DNA of 64,000 nt, taken from Verminephrobacter eiseniae EF01-2 (GTDB lineage Bacteria > Pseudomonadota > Gammaproteobacteria > Burkholderiales > Burkholderiaceae_C). The number at the start of each line of letters is the position of its first letter. The first letter of the stretch is position 1. Location: contig NC_008786.1 of assembly GCF_000015565.1 (NCBI RefSeq), forward strand, positions 4,824,501-4,888,500, in the 5' to 3' direction. The translations under genes were made by a program, and so were the position numbers. The notes beneath the pieces were generated by a model. The model was not told the origin of the DNA, did no database searches, and saw nothing but the letters and a program-made list of their open reading frames with translations. Of the stretch, positions 54,105-63,900 are shown in pieces.

Positions 54105-55180
54105 GACTGGAAAAACGCCACCCCCACGGCGCCGGCCCGCTGGCCGCCTGCATCGCGGCCAGCGCAGCGCCGCTGGGCGCGCTGCTGTTCACGCTGCTGG
54201 TCAGCGGCCTGCTGGTGCTCTGGGCCGGGGCGCCGGTGGGGCGCAGCTACGCGCTGCTGCTGCAAGGCGCGGCCGGCTCGGTGTTTGCGCTGAGCGAAAC
54301 CCTCACGCGCGCCACGCCGCTGATCCTGACCGGGCTGGCGGCGGCAGTGGCCTTCAAGGCGCGGCTGATGAACATCGGCGCCGAGGGGCAGTTGTATGCC
54401 GGCGCGCTGGCCGCCGTGGCCGTGGGCGGCCTGCATGGCGGCACGGGGCTGGCGTGGCCGGCGCCGCTGCTGTTTGCCGCGATGATGCTGGCGGCCGCAT
54501 TGGCCGGCGCGCTGCTGCTGCTAGGCCCGGCGCTGCTGAAGTCGCACCTGGGCGTGGACGAGGTGGTGACCACGCTGCTGCTGAACTTCGTCATGCTGCT
54601 GCTGGTCTCGGCCCTGCTCGACGGCAGCATGAAAGACCCGCTGGCCATGGGCTGGCCGCAGAGCGTGGCGCTGCAAGGCCGTCTGGAACTGTCCCGGCTG
54701 CTGCCCCCGACGCGGCTGCACACCGGGCTGCTGTGGGCGCTGGCATTGGCGCTGCTGCTGTGGGCGCTGCTGTGGCGCACGGTGCCGGGGTTCGACATCC
54801 GCGCCGCCGGCGCGAACGCGCGCGCCGCCGCCTTTGCCGGCGTGCCGGTCACGCGCACCGTGGTGCTGGTGGCGCTGCTCTCGGGCGGGCTGGCCGGGCT
54901 GGCCGGCGCCATCGAAGTGGCAGGCCGCACCGGCTACCTGACGCTGGACATGTCGCCCGGCTACGGCTACGGCGGCATCGTGATTGCGATGCTGGCGGGC
55001 CTGCACCCGCTGGGCGTGGCCGCTGCCGGCTGCTTCGTCGCCGGCCTGCTGGTCGGCGCCGACAGCATGGGCCGCGCCGTGGGCGTGCCGACCTATATCG
55101 CCGACGTGATCGTCGCCACCGCGCTGCTGGCCGTGCTGGTGGCCAGGCTGCTGACACAGTACCGGGTGCGCTGGCGCTGA
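54101..55180 (+). CDS. ABC transporter permease 1 (BMP system)
   Basis: A 359-residue membrane protein with about eight to ten hydrophobic helices of the BPD_transp_2 (branched-chain/ribose) family. Landmarks are LTGLAAAVAFKARLMNIGAEGQLYAG near residue 80 (the segment FKARLMNIGAEGQLY is diagnostic), VDEVVTTLLLNFVMLLLVSA and GYGGIVIAMLAGLHPLGV. It pairs with permease 2 to form the channel. Its start overlaps the ATPase stop (ATGA). Confidence 0.9.
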   Translation: MRLEKRHPHGAGPLAACIAASAAPLGALLFTLLVSGLLVLWAGAPVGRSYALLLQGAAGSVFALSETLTRATPLILTGLAAAVAFKARLMNIGAEGQLYAGALAAVAVGGLHGGTGLAWPAPLLFAAMMLAAALAGALLLLGPALLKSHLGVDEVVTTLLLNFVMLLLVSALLDGSMKDPLAMGWPQSVALQGRLELSRLLPPTRLHTGLLWALALALLLWALLWRTVPGFDIRAAGANARAAAFAGVPVTRTVVLVALLSGGLAGLAGAIEVAGRTGYLTLDMSPGYGYGGIVIAMLAGLHPLGVAAAGCFVAGLLVGADSMGRAVGVPTYIADVIVATALLAVLVARLLTQYRVRWR

Positions 55181-55186
55181 CGCCCG

Positions 55187-56104
55187 ATGACCGAACTGCT
55201 CGACATCTTGCTCAACCCGTCCTTCTGGGGCGCCACGCTGCGCCTGGCCACGCCGCTGATCCTGGGCACCCTGGGCGTGCTGCTGTGCGAGCGCGCCGGG
55301 GTGCTGCACCTGGGCGTGGAAGGCATCATGGTGGCCGGGGCCTATACCGGCTGGCTCACGGTGTATGCCGGCCATGGCCTGTGGTCGGGGGTGCTGGCGG
55401 CGGCGCTGACGGGCGCGCTGTTCGGGCTGCTGCATGCCTGGCTGACCGTCGGGCTGGCGCTGGCGCAGCATGTCTCGGGCCTGGGCATCACGCTGCTGGC
55501 CACGGCGCTGAGTTACTACGGCTACCGCGTCGGCTTTGCCCAGGTGCAGACGCCGCCGACCATCGAGCCTTTTGCGCCGATGCAATGGCTGGGCATCCCG
55601 ATCATCTCGACGCAAACCCCGCTGACGCTGCTGGCGCTGCTGCTGGTGCCCGGCCTGGCCTGGGTGCTGATGCGCACGCCGCTGGGCCTGGCCCTGCGCA
55701 TGGTGGGCGAGAACCCGCAGGCGGCCGAAGGCCAGGGCATCCCGGTGGCGCCGCTGCGCACCGGCGCCATCGTCGCCGGCTCGGCGCTGATGGGCGTGGC
55801 GGGGGCCTTTCTGACGCTGTCGGCGTTCAATGCCTTCTTCTTTCATATGGTCAACGGGCGCGGCTGGATCTGCGTGGCGCTGGTGGTGTTTGCCTCCTGG
55901 CGGCCCGGCAAGGCCCTGCTGGGCGCCCTGCTGTTCGCCTTTTTCGATGCGCTGCAACTGCGGCTGCAACAGGCCGGCGCTGTCTGGCTGCCGTACCAGT
56001 TGTATCTGATGCTGCCCTATCTGCTGTCCATCCTGGCGCTGGTGCTGGTGGCGCGCAAGGCGGCGTATCCGCAGGCGCTGATGCAGCCTTACCGCAAGGA
56101 ATGA
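55187..56104 (+). CDS. ABC transporter permease 2 (BMP system)
   Basis: A 305-residue membrane protein of the same family. Landmarks are RLATPLILGTLGVLLCERAG, LHLGVEGIMVAGAYTGWLTV, LALRMVGENPQAAEGQGIPV and GRGWICVALVVFASWRPGKA. The first gene pair lies only 6 bp apart. After it comes a 182-bp C-rich stretch with CCATTCGCCC and CACCCCC repeats and no gene. Together with permease 1 it should form a nucleoside/nucleobase importer. Confidence 0.9.
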   Translation: MTELLDILLNPSFWGATLRLATPLILGTLGVLLCERAGVLHLGVEGIMVAGAYTGWLTVYAGHGLWSGVLAAALTGALFGLLHAWLTVGLALAQHVSGLGITLLATALSYYGYRVGFAQVQTPPTIEPFAPMQWLGIPIISTQTPLTLLALLLVPGLAWVLMRTPLGLALRMVGENPQAAEGQGIPVAPLRTGAIVAGSALMGVAGAFLTLSAFNAFFFHMVNGRGWICVALVVFASWRPGKALLGALLFAFFDALQLRLQQAGAVWLPYQLYLMLPYLLSILALVLVARKAAYPQALMQPYRKE

Positions 56105-56286
56105 CGGCGCGCCTTCATTCACCCCCTTCACCTTCACCCCCCCATTCGCCCCATTCGCCCCCTGCCGGCAGCGCGGCCCTGGCGCACGCACAGCGCCAGC
56201 GCAGGCCATGAAGAGCGCCCGCCAGTGCCGGCCAAAATCCCCTGCCAAAGCCCGATAGACCCCAAGCCATACCAAAGGCCGCCACC

Positions 56287-57561
56287 ATGCTCGACCTGCT
56301 GATCACCCACGCCAGCTTGCCCGACGGGCGCAGCGACATCTCCATCGCCGTGCAGGACGGCCGCATCAGCGCCGTCAGCGCCGGTCTGCAAGCCCCCGCG
56401 CATGAGCGCCTGGACGCCGGCGGCCTGCTGGTCAGCCCGCCGTTCGTGGATGCGCATTTCCACCTGGACAGCGCGCTGACCTACGGCCAGCCACGGGTCA
56501 ACGAGAGCGGCACGCTGCTCGAAGGCATTGCGCTGTGGGGCGAGCTCAAACCCCGGCTCCGGCATGAAAGCATCGTGCAGCGCGCGCTGCAATACTGCGA
56601 CTGGGCCGTGGCGCGCGGGCTGCTGGCGATTCGCTCGCATGTCGACTGCAGCCACCCCGACCTGCTGCCGGTGCACGCGCTGCTGGAGGTGCGCCAGCGC
56701 GTCGCGCCGTATCTGGATTTGCAATTGGTGGCCTTCCCGCAAGACGGCGTGCTGCGCACCCCCGGCGGGCTGGACAACCTCCAGCGCGCGCTGGCGCTGG
56801 GCGTGGACGTGGTCGGCGGCATTCCCCACTTCGAGCGCACCAGCGCCCAGGGCAGCGAGAGCATCCGGCTGCTGTGCGGTTTGGCCGCCGCCCAAGGCAA
56901 GCGGGTGGACATGCACTGCGACGAGAGCGACGACCCGCAGTCGCGCCATGTCGAAACCCTGGCCTTCGAGACCCGGCGCCTGGGCCTGCATGGCCGGGTG
57001 ACAGGCTCGCACCTGTGCTCGATGCACAGCATGGACAACTACTACGCGAGCCAACTGATCCCGCTGATGGCCGAGGCGCAACTGGGCGTGGTCGCCAACC
57101 CGCTGGTCAACATCACGCTGCAAGGCCGCCACGACAGCTACCCCAAGCGCCGAGGCATGACCCGCGTGCCCGAACTGATGGCCGCCGGCCTGACGGTGGC
57201 CTTTGGCCACGACTGCGTGCTCGACCCCTGGTACGGCGGCGGCAGCGGCGACATGCTGGAGGCCGCCCACATGGGCCTGCACATCGCCCAGATGACCAGC
57301 CAGAGCGCGATGCGCCAATGCTTTGACGCCATCACCACCCACCCTGCCCGGCTGCTCGGCCTGCAAGACTATGGCCTGGCGCCCGGCTGCCATGCCGACC
57401 TGGTGCTGCTGCATGCGCGCACCCCGGCGGAAGCCATCCGCCTGCGCGCAGCGCGCCTGGCGGTCTACCGGCGCGGCAAAAAAATCGCCGGCAGCCCGGC
57501 ACCGGTGGCCGCGCTGAACCTGCCGGGACGGCCCGGGCAGGTGGATTTTCTGGCGCGTTGA
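56287..57561 (+). CDS. codA: Cytosine deaminase-like amidohydrolase
   Basis: A 424-residue metal-dependent deaminase. The metal ligands line up with E. coli CodA: H57/H59 in VDAHFHLDSAL, H210 in DMHCDESDDP with catalytic E213, H242 in TGSHLCSMH and D309 in AFGHDCVLDPWYGG. NPLVNITLQGRHDSYPKRRG is a further family signature. It would deaminate cytosine or a related base (isoguanine, methylcytosine) to the keto base with ammonia release. Its location behind the base/nucleoside importer supports salvage or catabolism of imported bases. Confidence 0.88.
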   Translation: MLDLLITHASLPDGRSDISIAVQDGRISAVSAGLQAPAHERLDAGGLLVSPPFVDAHFHLDSALTYGQPRVNESGTLLEGIALWGELKPRLRHESIVQRALQYCDWAVARGLLAIRSHVDCSHPDLLPVHALLEVRQRVAPYLDLQLVAFPQDGVLRTPGGLDNLQRALALGVDVVGGIPHFERTSAQGSESIRLLCGLAAAQGKRVDMHCDESDDPQSRHVETLAFETRRLGLHGRVTGSHLCSMHSMDNYYASQLIPLMAEAQLGVVANPLVNITLQGRHDSYPKRRGMTRVPELMAAGLTVAFGHDCVLDPWYGGGSGDMLEAAHMGLHIAQMTSQSAMRQCFDAITTHPARLLGLQDYGLAPGCHADLVLLHARTPAEAIRLRAARLAVYRRGKKIAGSPAPVAALNLPGRPGQVDFLAR

Positions 57562-57959
57562 GAACGCCCGGGAACCGGCCTGCGGCAGGTTCGGGCACGG
57601 CAGACCGGTTTTGCGCACAAGCCATCGATGTGCCATCACCACCGCGCCGGGACGCCGCGTGCCAGCACGAGCACCAATTACAAGCACCAATTGCAAGCAC
57701 AAGCGACACTGCAACGGCAAGCGGCATGGCCCCCGCAACAAAGCCAGGCCACAGCGCCCCGCGCATGGTGATCGACCGATGGGGCCGACCGATGGGCCGG
57801 TAGCGCATGGCATGCCTGCGCCGCCAGCCATCGATCGGGGCGCCATCGGGCAGCAAGCAGGCCGCCATCGGGCCATCGGGCAGATAGGCCGGCACCGGCC
57901 CGGCGGGCACCGCGCTTGCCTGGCAAAGCCAATCACCCCGGCGGGCACCAACGCTGGCG
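57562..57959. other. Gap with short repeats between the deaminase and the giant repeat protein
   Basis: About 400 bp without a convincing gene. It contains CCTGCGGCAGG-type palindromes just after the deaminase stop (possible terminator), direct repeats AAGCACCAATT (about 57667-57692), a duplicated GACCGATGGG and several GCCATCGGG(C) units around 57840-57885. Confidence 0.55.
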
Positions 57960-60900
57960 TCAGAACCAGAACCCGCCGTGCCCCGCATCGGGCGCCTGCC
58001 CGACGATGGACAGCGACATATGCGCCACTGCAACCTCGGCTTTGACGGTGACCACGCCATCGGGCGTGCCGTCCGCATCGAAATGCGCGCCAGCGGGCAG
58101 ATGGAAGTCCAGCCTGAGCCGGTCGCCCTCCATCACCATCTTGCCGCCGTAAGGCGCGCTGGCCAGGTTCGTCCAGACACCGGTGCTGCCGTTCTGCACC
58201 CAGATGCCGTTGACGCTCAGCACCGCCGGGTCGACATACAGGCTCAGGCTCAAGGGCTGGCTGCTGTCTGCGATGGTCTGCGTCGCATCGAAATGCAGCA
58301 GTCCGATGGGCATCTGCATCCCCTGTGGCAGCAGGACCGGGGCATCCTTTTGTGCCAGGCGGGTGATACGTGCATCGCTGTCGGGGCTTACCTTGCCGTC
58401 CTGGCTATCGCCCACCAGGGTGACGAAGGTGGCCGGCGCGTCTGCCGGATTGCTGGCGCCGGTGGGGCTGAACGCGATGTGGGTCGAATTCACCGCCGAC
58501 TGCATGCGGTCCTGAATGCCATCGCCATTGCCATCGCCAATCACCGGGGCTGCGCCATCGGGGCCGGGCAGGCCGGGAACCCGGTCTTCGATGGTGTCGG
58601 GCTGGCCGTCCTTGTCGCTGTCCTGCGCTGACGCGCCGGGTGTCGGTGCAACGGGTGTCGGCGGGACGGAGAGGGCCGGCGTGTGGTTATCCACCGCACG
58701 GGCCGGAAAGCCGGGCGCGTGGTTCTGGGCAACGTCCTGGATGGCCGCGTTGCCGCTTGTCGGGGCGGCGTAGGCAACGGCCACCGCCTGGCCATTGGCC
58801 ACGGGGGTGGCCAACGTCAGCGTGACCGTCTTGGCCGCTGCATCCACGGCGACCGTGCGGACGGCGTTGGGTTGCCCATCCACCGATACCGTAAAGTCCC
58901 CGGGGGCCGGCTTGTGGGTGTCGTCCAGGTGGTTCGCTTCACTGAAGCTGAGCACCAATTGGTCGCCGTTGACTTGGGGGGCGGCAGCGCCGGTGGTGAT
59001 CAATGCCGGTGGTGTGGTGTCTGGCGTCTCGCTGTTTACGGCTTGGCCCGTGAAACTGGCCGCGTCGTTGCCGGCGGCGTCTTGCACGACATTGCCGCTG
59101 GTCGGCTTGGTGTAACTGACGCTGACCTGCTCGCCGTTATCCACCGGGCGGCTGAGGGTCAGCGTGATGGTCTTGTTTGCCGCATTCACGCTGGCGCTGT
59201 CGACGGTGATGGGGGTGCTGCCGGGGCTGGTGCTGGTCACGGTAAAGCCGGCGTCGCCCGTCAGGGCGGCAGGGTCCAGGCTATTGGCTCCGGTGTAGCT
59301 GAGCACCAGTTCACGAGCGTTGACCTTGGGGGCGGAAGTGCCGGTGGTGATCAGCGCCAGGGGCGTGGTGTCCGATGTCTCGCTGTTTACGGCTTGGCCC
59401 GTGAAGCTGGCCGCGTCGTTGCCGGCTGTGTCCTGCACGACATTGCCACTGGTCGGCTTGGTGTAACTGACGCTGACCTGCTCGCCGTTGTCCACGGGTC
59501 GGCTGAGCGTCAGCGTGATGGTCTTGTTTGCCGCATTCACGCTGGCGCTGTCGACGGTGATGGGGGTGCTGCCGGGGCTGGTGCTGGTCACGGTAAAGCC
59601 GGCGTCGCCCGTCAGGGCGGCAGGATTCAGGCTATTGGCTCCGCTGTAGCTGAGCACCAGTTCACGACCGTTGACCTTCGGCGCGGAAGTGCCGGTGGTG
59701 ATCAGCGCCGGGGGCGTGGTGTCCGGTGTCTCGGTGTTTACGGCTTGGCCCGTGAAGCTGGCCGCGTCGTTGCCGGCTGTGTCCTGCACGACATTGCCGC
59801 TGGTCGGCTTGGTGTAACTGACGCTGACCTGCTCGCCGTTATCCACCGGGCGGCTGAGGGTCAGCGTGATGGTCTTGTTTGCCGCATTCACGCTGGCGCT
59901 GTCGACGGTGATGGGGGTGCTGCCGGGGCTGGTGCTGGTCACGGTAAAACCGGCATTGCCCGTCAGGGCGGCAGGGTCCAGGCTATTGGCTCCGGTGTAG
60001 CTGAGCACCAGTTGGGGGCCGTTGACCTTGGGGGCGGAAGTGCCGGTGGTGATCAGCGCCAGGGGCGTGGTGTCCGATGTCTCGCTGTTTACGGCTTGGC
60101 CCGTGAAGCTGGCCGCGTCGTTGCCGGCTGTGTCCTGCACGACATTGCCGCTGGTCGGCTTGGTGTAACTGACGCTGACCTGCTCGCCGTTATCCACCGG
60201 GCGGCTGAGGGTCAGCGTGATGGTCTTGTTTGCCGCATTCACGCTGGCGCTGTCGACGGTGATGGGGGTGCTGCCGGGGCTGGTGCTGGTCACGGTAAAA
60301 CCGGCGTTGCCCGTCAGGGCGGCAGGGTTCAGGCTATTGGCTTCTGTGTAGCTGAGCACCAGTTGGGTGCCGTTGACCTTGGGGGCGGCATCGCCGGTGG
60401 TGATCAGCGCCGGTGGTGTGGTGTCCGGTGTCTCGTTGTTTACGGACTGGTCTGTGAAGTTGGCCGCGTCGTTGCCGGCGGCATCTTGCACGACATTGCC
60501 GGTGGCGGGCTTGGTGTAGCTGACGCTGACCTGCTCCAGGTTTTCCACGGCACGACTGAGCGTCAGCGTGACGGTTTTGTTTGCAGCATTGACGATGGCA
60601 CCGGTGACGGTGATGGGGGTGCCAGTGACGCTGGTCACGGTAAAACCGGCGCTGCCCGTCAGGGCGGCAGGGTCCAGGCTATTGGCTTCGGTGTAGCTGA
60701 GCACCAGTTGGGTGCCGTTGACCTTGGGGGCGGTATTGCCGGTGATGATCAGCACCGGGGGCGTGGTGTCTGGTGTCTTGTTGTTCACGGCCTGGCCCGT
60801 GAAGTCGTCCGCTTTGTTGCCGAAGGCGTCTTGCACGACATTGCCGGTGGTGGGCTTGGTGTAGCTGACGCTGACCTGCTCGAGGTTTTCCACGGGTCGG

Positions 60901-63900
60901 CTGAGGGTCAGCGTGATGGTTTTGTTTGCCGCATTCACGCTGGCGCTGTTGACGGTGATGGGGGTGCTGCCGGGGCTGGTGCTGGTCACGGTAAAACCGG
61001 CGTTGCCCGTCAGTGCTGCAGGGTCCAGGGCTTTGACGTCTCCGAGGGAAAACGAGTAGTAGAGGATCAACTCCCGACCGTTGACCACGGGGGCGTCAAC
61101 GCCGGTGGTGTTCAGCCTGGGGGGCGAGGAGTTGTTGTGTACGGTCACGCCCGTGAAGTTGGCAGCGGCGTTGCCGGCGGCGTCCTGCACGCCATTGCCG
61201 GTGGTGGGCTTGGTGTAGCTGACGCTCAACCGCTCGTATCTTTCCGCGGCACGGCTGAGGGTCAGTGTGACGGTCTTGTTTGCCGCATCCACACTGGCGC
61301 TGTTGACACTGATGGGGGTGCTGCTGAAGCTGGCGCTGGTCACGGTAAAGCCGCCGCTGCCTACCAGGGCGGTGTCGTCCAAGATGTTGACATCGGTGTA
61401 GCGGAGCACCATTTGATTGCCGTCGATGCTCGGAGTGGTAGGGAAGGAGAAGATCAGCACCGGGGGCGTGGTGTCCGGTGTCGCATTGGTCACGGACTGG
61501 TCCGTGAAGTTGGCCGCGTCGTTGCCGGCGGCGTCTTGCACGACATTGCCGTTGCCGGGTTTGGCGTAGCTGACGCTGACCTGCTCGAGGTTGTCCACCG
61601 GGCGGCTGAGGGTCAGCGTGACGGTCTTGTTTGCCGCATTCACGCTGGCGCTGCTGACGCTGATGGCTGCGCTGTCGGGGCTGGCGCTGGTCACGGTAAA
61701 ACCGGCGCTGCCCGTCAGGGCGGCAGGGTCCAGGCTATTGGCTTCGGTGTAGCTGAGCACCAGTTCACGACCGTTGACCTTGGGCGCGGCATCGCCGTTG
61801 GTGATCAGCGCCGGTGGCGTGGTGTCCGGTGTCTCGTTGTTTACGGTTTCGTCCGTGAAGTTGGCCGCGTCGTTGCCGGCGGCGTCTTGCACGACATTGC
61901 CGCTGGTGGGTTTGGTGTAACTGACGCTGACCTGCTCGAGGTTGTCCACCGGGCGGCTGAGGGTCAGCGTGACGGTCTTGTTTGCCGCATTCACGCTGGC
62001 GCTGCTGACGCTGATGGCTGCGCTGTCGGGGCTGGCGCTGGTCACGGTAAAGCCGGCGCTGCCAGTCAGGGCGGCAGGGTCCAGGCTATTGGCTTCGGTG
62101 TAGCTGAGCACCAGTTCACGAGCGTTGACCTTGGGGGCGAAAGTGCCGGTGATGATCAGCGCCGGGGGCGTGGTGTCTGGTGTCTTGTTGTCCACGGCCC
62201 GGCCCGTGAAGTCGTTCGCTTTGTTGCCGAAGGCGTCTTGCACGACATTGCCGGTGGTGGGCTTGGTGTAGCTGACGCCGACCTGCTCCAGGTTTTCCAC
62301 GGCACGGCTGAGGGTCAGCGTGATGGTCTTGTTTGCCGCATTGACGATGGCACTGATGACGGTGATGGGGGTGCCGGTGACGCTGGTCACGGTAAAGCCG
62401 GCGCTGCCAGTCAGGGCGGCAGGGTCCAGGCTATTGGCTTCTAAGTAGTAGCTGAGCACCAGTTCACGACCGTTGACCTTGGGGGCACCAGGGCCACCGA
62501 CGATCAGACTGGGGGGCCGCGGGGGGTTGTTGTGTACGGTCACGACCGTGAAGTTGGCAGCGGCGTTGCCGGCGGCGTCCTGCACGCCATTGCCGGTGGT
62601 GGGCTTGGTGTAGCCGACGCTCACAGACTCGCGGTTTTCCACGGCACGGCTGAGGGTCAGTGTGACGGTCTTGTTTGCCGCATCCACGCTGGCGCTGTTG
62701 ACACTGATGGGGGTGATGCTGAAGCTGGCGCTGGACACGGCAAAGCCGCCGCTGCCTGCCAGGGCGGCAGGGTCCAAGCTATTGGCTTCGGTATAGCTGA
62801 GCACTATTTGATTGCCGTTGACCTTGGGCGCGGAAGTGCCGGTGGTGATCAGCACCGGGGGCGTAGTGTCCGGTGTCTCGTTGTTTACGGTCTGGTCCGT
62901 GAAGTCAATAGCGTCGTTGCCGGCGGCGTCCTGTACGACATTGCCGGTGGCGGGCTTGGTGTAGCTGACACTGACCTGCTCCAGGTTTTCCACGGCACGG
63001 CTGAGGGTCAGCGTGACGGTCTTGTTTGCCGCATTCACGCTGGCGCTGCTGACGCTGATGGCTGCGCTGCCGCGGCTGGCGCTGGTCACGGTAAAGCCGG
63101 CGCTGCCAGTCAGGGCGGCAGGGTCCAGGCTATTGGCTTCGGTGTAGCTGAGCACCAGTTGGGTGCCGTTGACCTTGGGGGTGGCATCGCCGCTGGTGAT
63201 CAGCGCCGGTGGCGTGGTGTCCGGTGTCTCGTTGTTTACGGTCTGGCCCGTGAAGTTGGCCGCGTCGTTGCCGGCGGCGTCTTGCACGACATTGCCGCTG
63301 GTCGGTTTGGCGTAGCTGACGCTGACCTGCTCGCCGTTGGCCACGGGTCGGCTGAGCGTCAGCGTGATGGTCTTGTTTGCCGCATTCACGCTGGCGCTGT
63401 CGACGGTGATGGGGGTGCTGCCGGGGCTGGCGCTGGTCACGGTAAAGCCGGCGCTGCCAGTCAGGGTGGCAGGGTCCAGGCTATTGGCTTCGGTGTAGCT
63501 GAGCACCAGTTGGGTGCCGTTGACCTTGGGGGCGGCATCGCCGCTGGTGATCAGCGCCGGTGGCGTGGTGTCTGGTGTCTCGTTGTTTACGGTTTCGTCC
63601 GTGAAGTTGGCCGCGTCGTTGCCGGCGGCGTCTTGCACGACATTGCCGCTGGTGGGCTTGGTGTAACTGACGCTGACCTGCTCGAGGTTGTCTACCGGGC
63701 GGCTGAGGGTCAGCGTGACGGTCTTGTTTGCTGCATTGACGCTGGCGCCGTTGACGGTGATGGGGGTGCTGCCGGGGCTGGCGCTGGTCACGGTAAAGCC
63801 AGCGCTGCCAGTCAGGGCGGCAGGGTCCAGGCTATTGGCTTCGGTGTAGCTGAGCACCAGTTGGGTGCCGTTGACCTTGGGGACGAAAGTGCCGGTGGTG

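Noticed and set aside
58683..62444. A 1,253-codon open frame on the plus strand through the repeat array
   Set aside because: It is antisense to the SwmB-repeat gene and repeats with the same period. Its Gly/Arg/His-rich composition is that of a GC-rich shadow frame. It has no ribosome-binding site or recognised domain.
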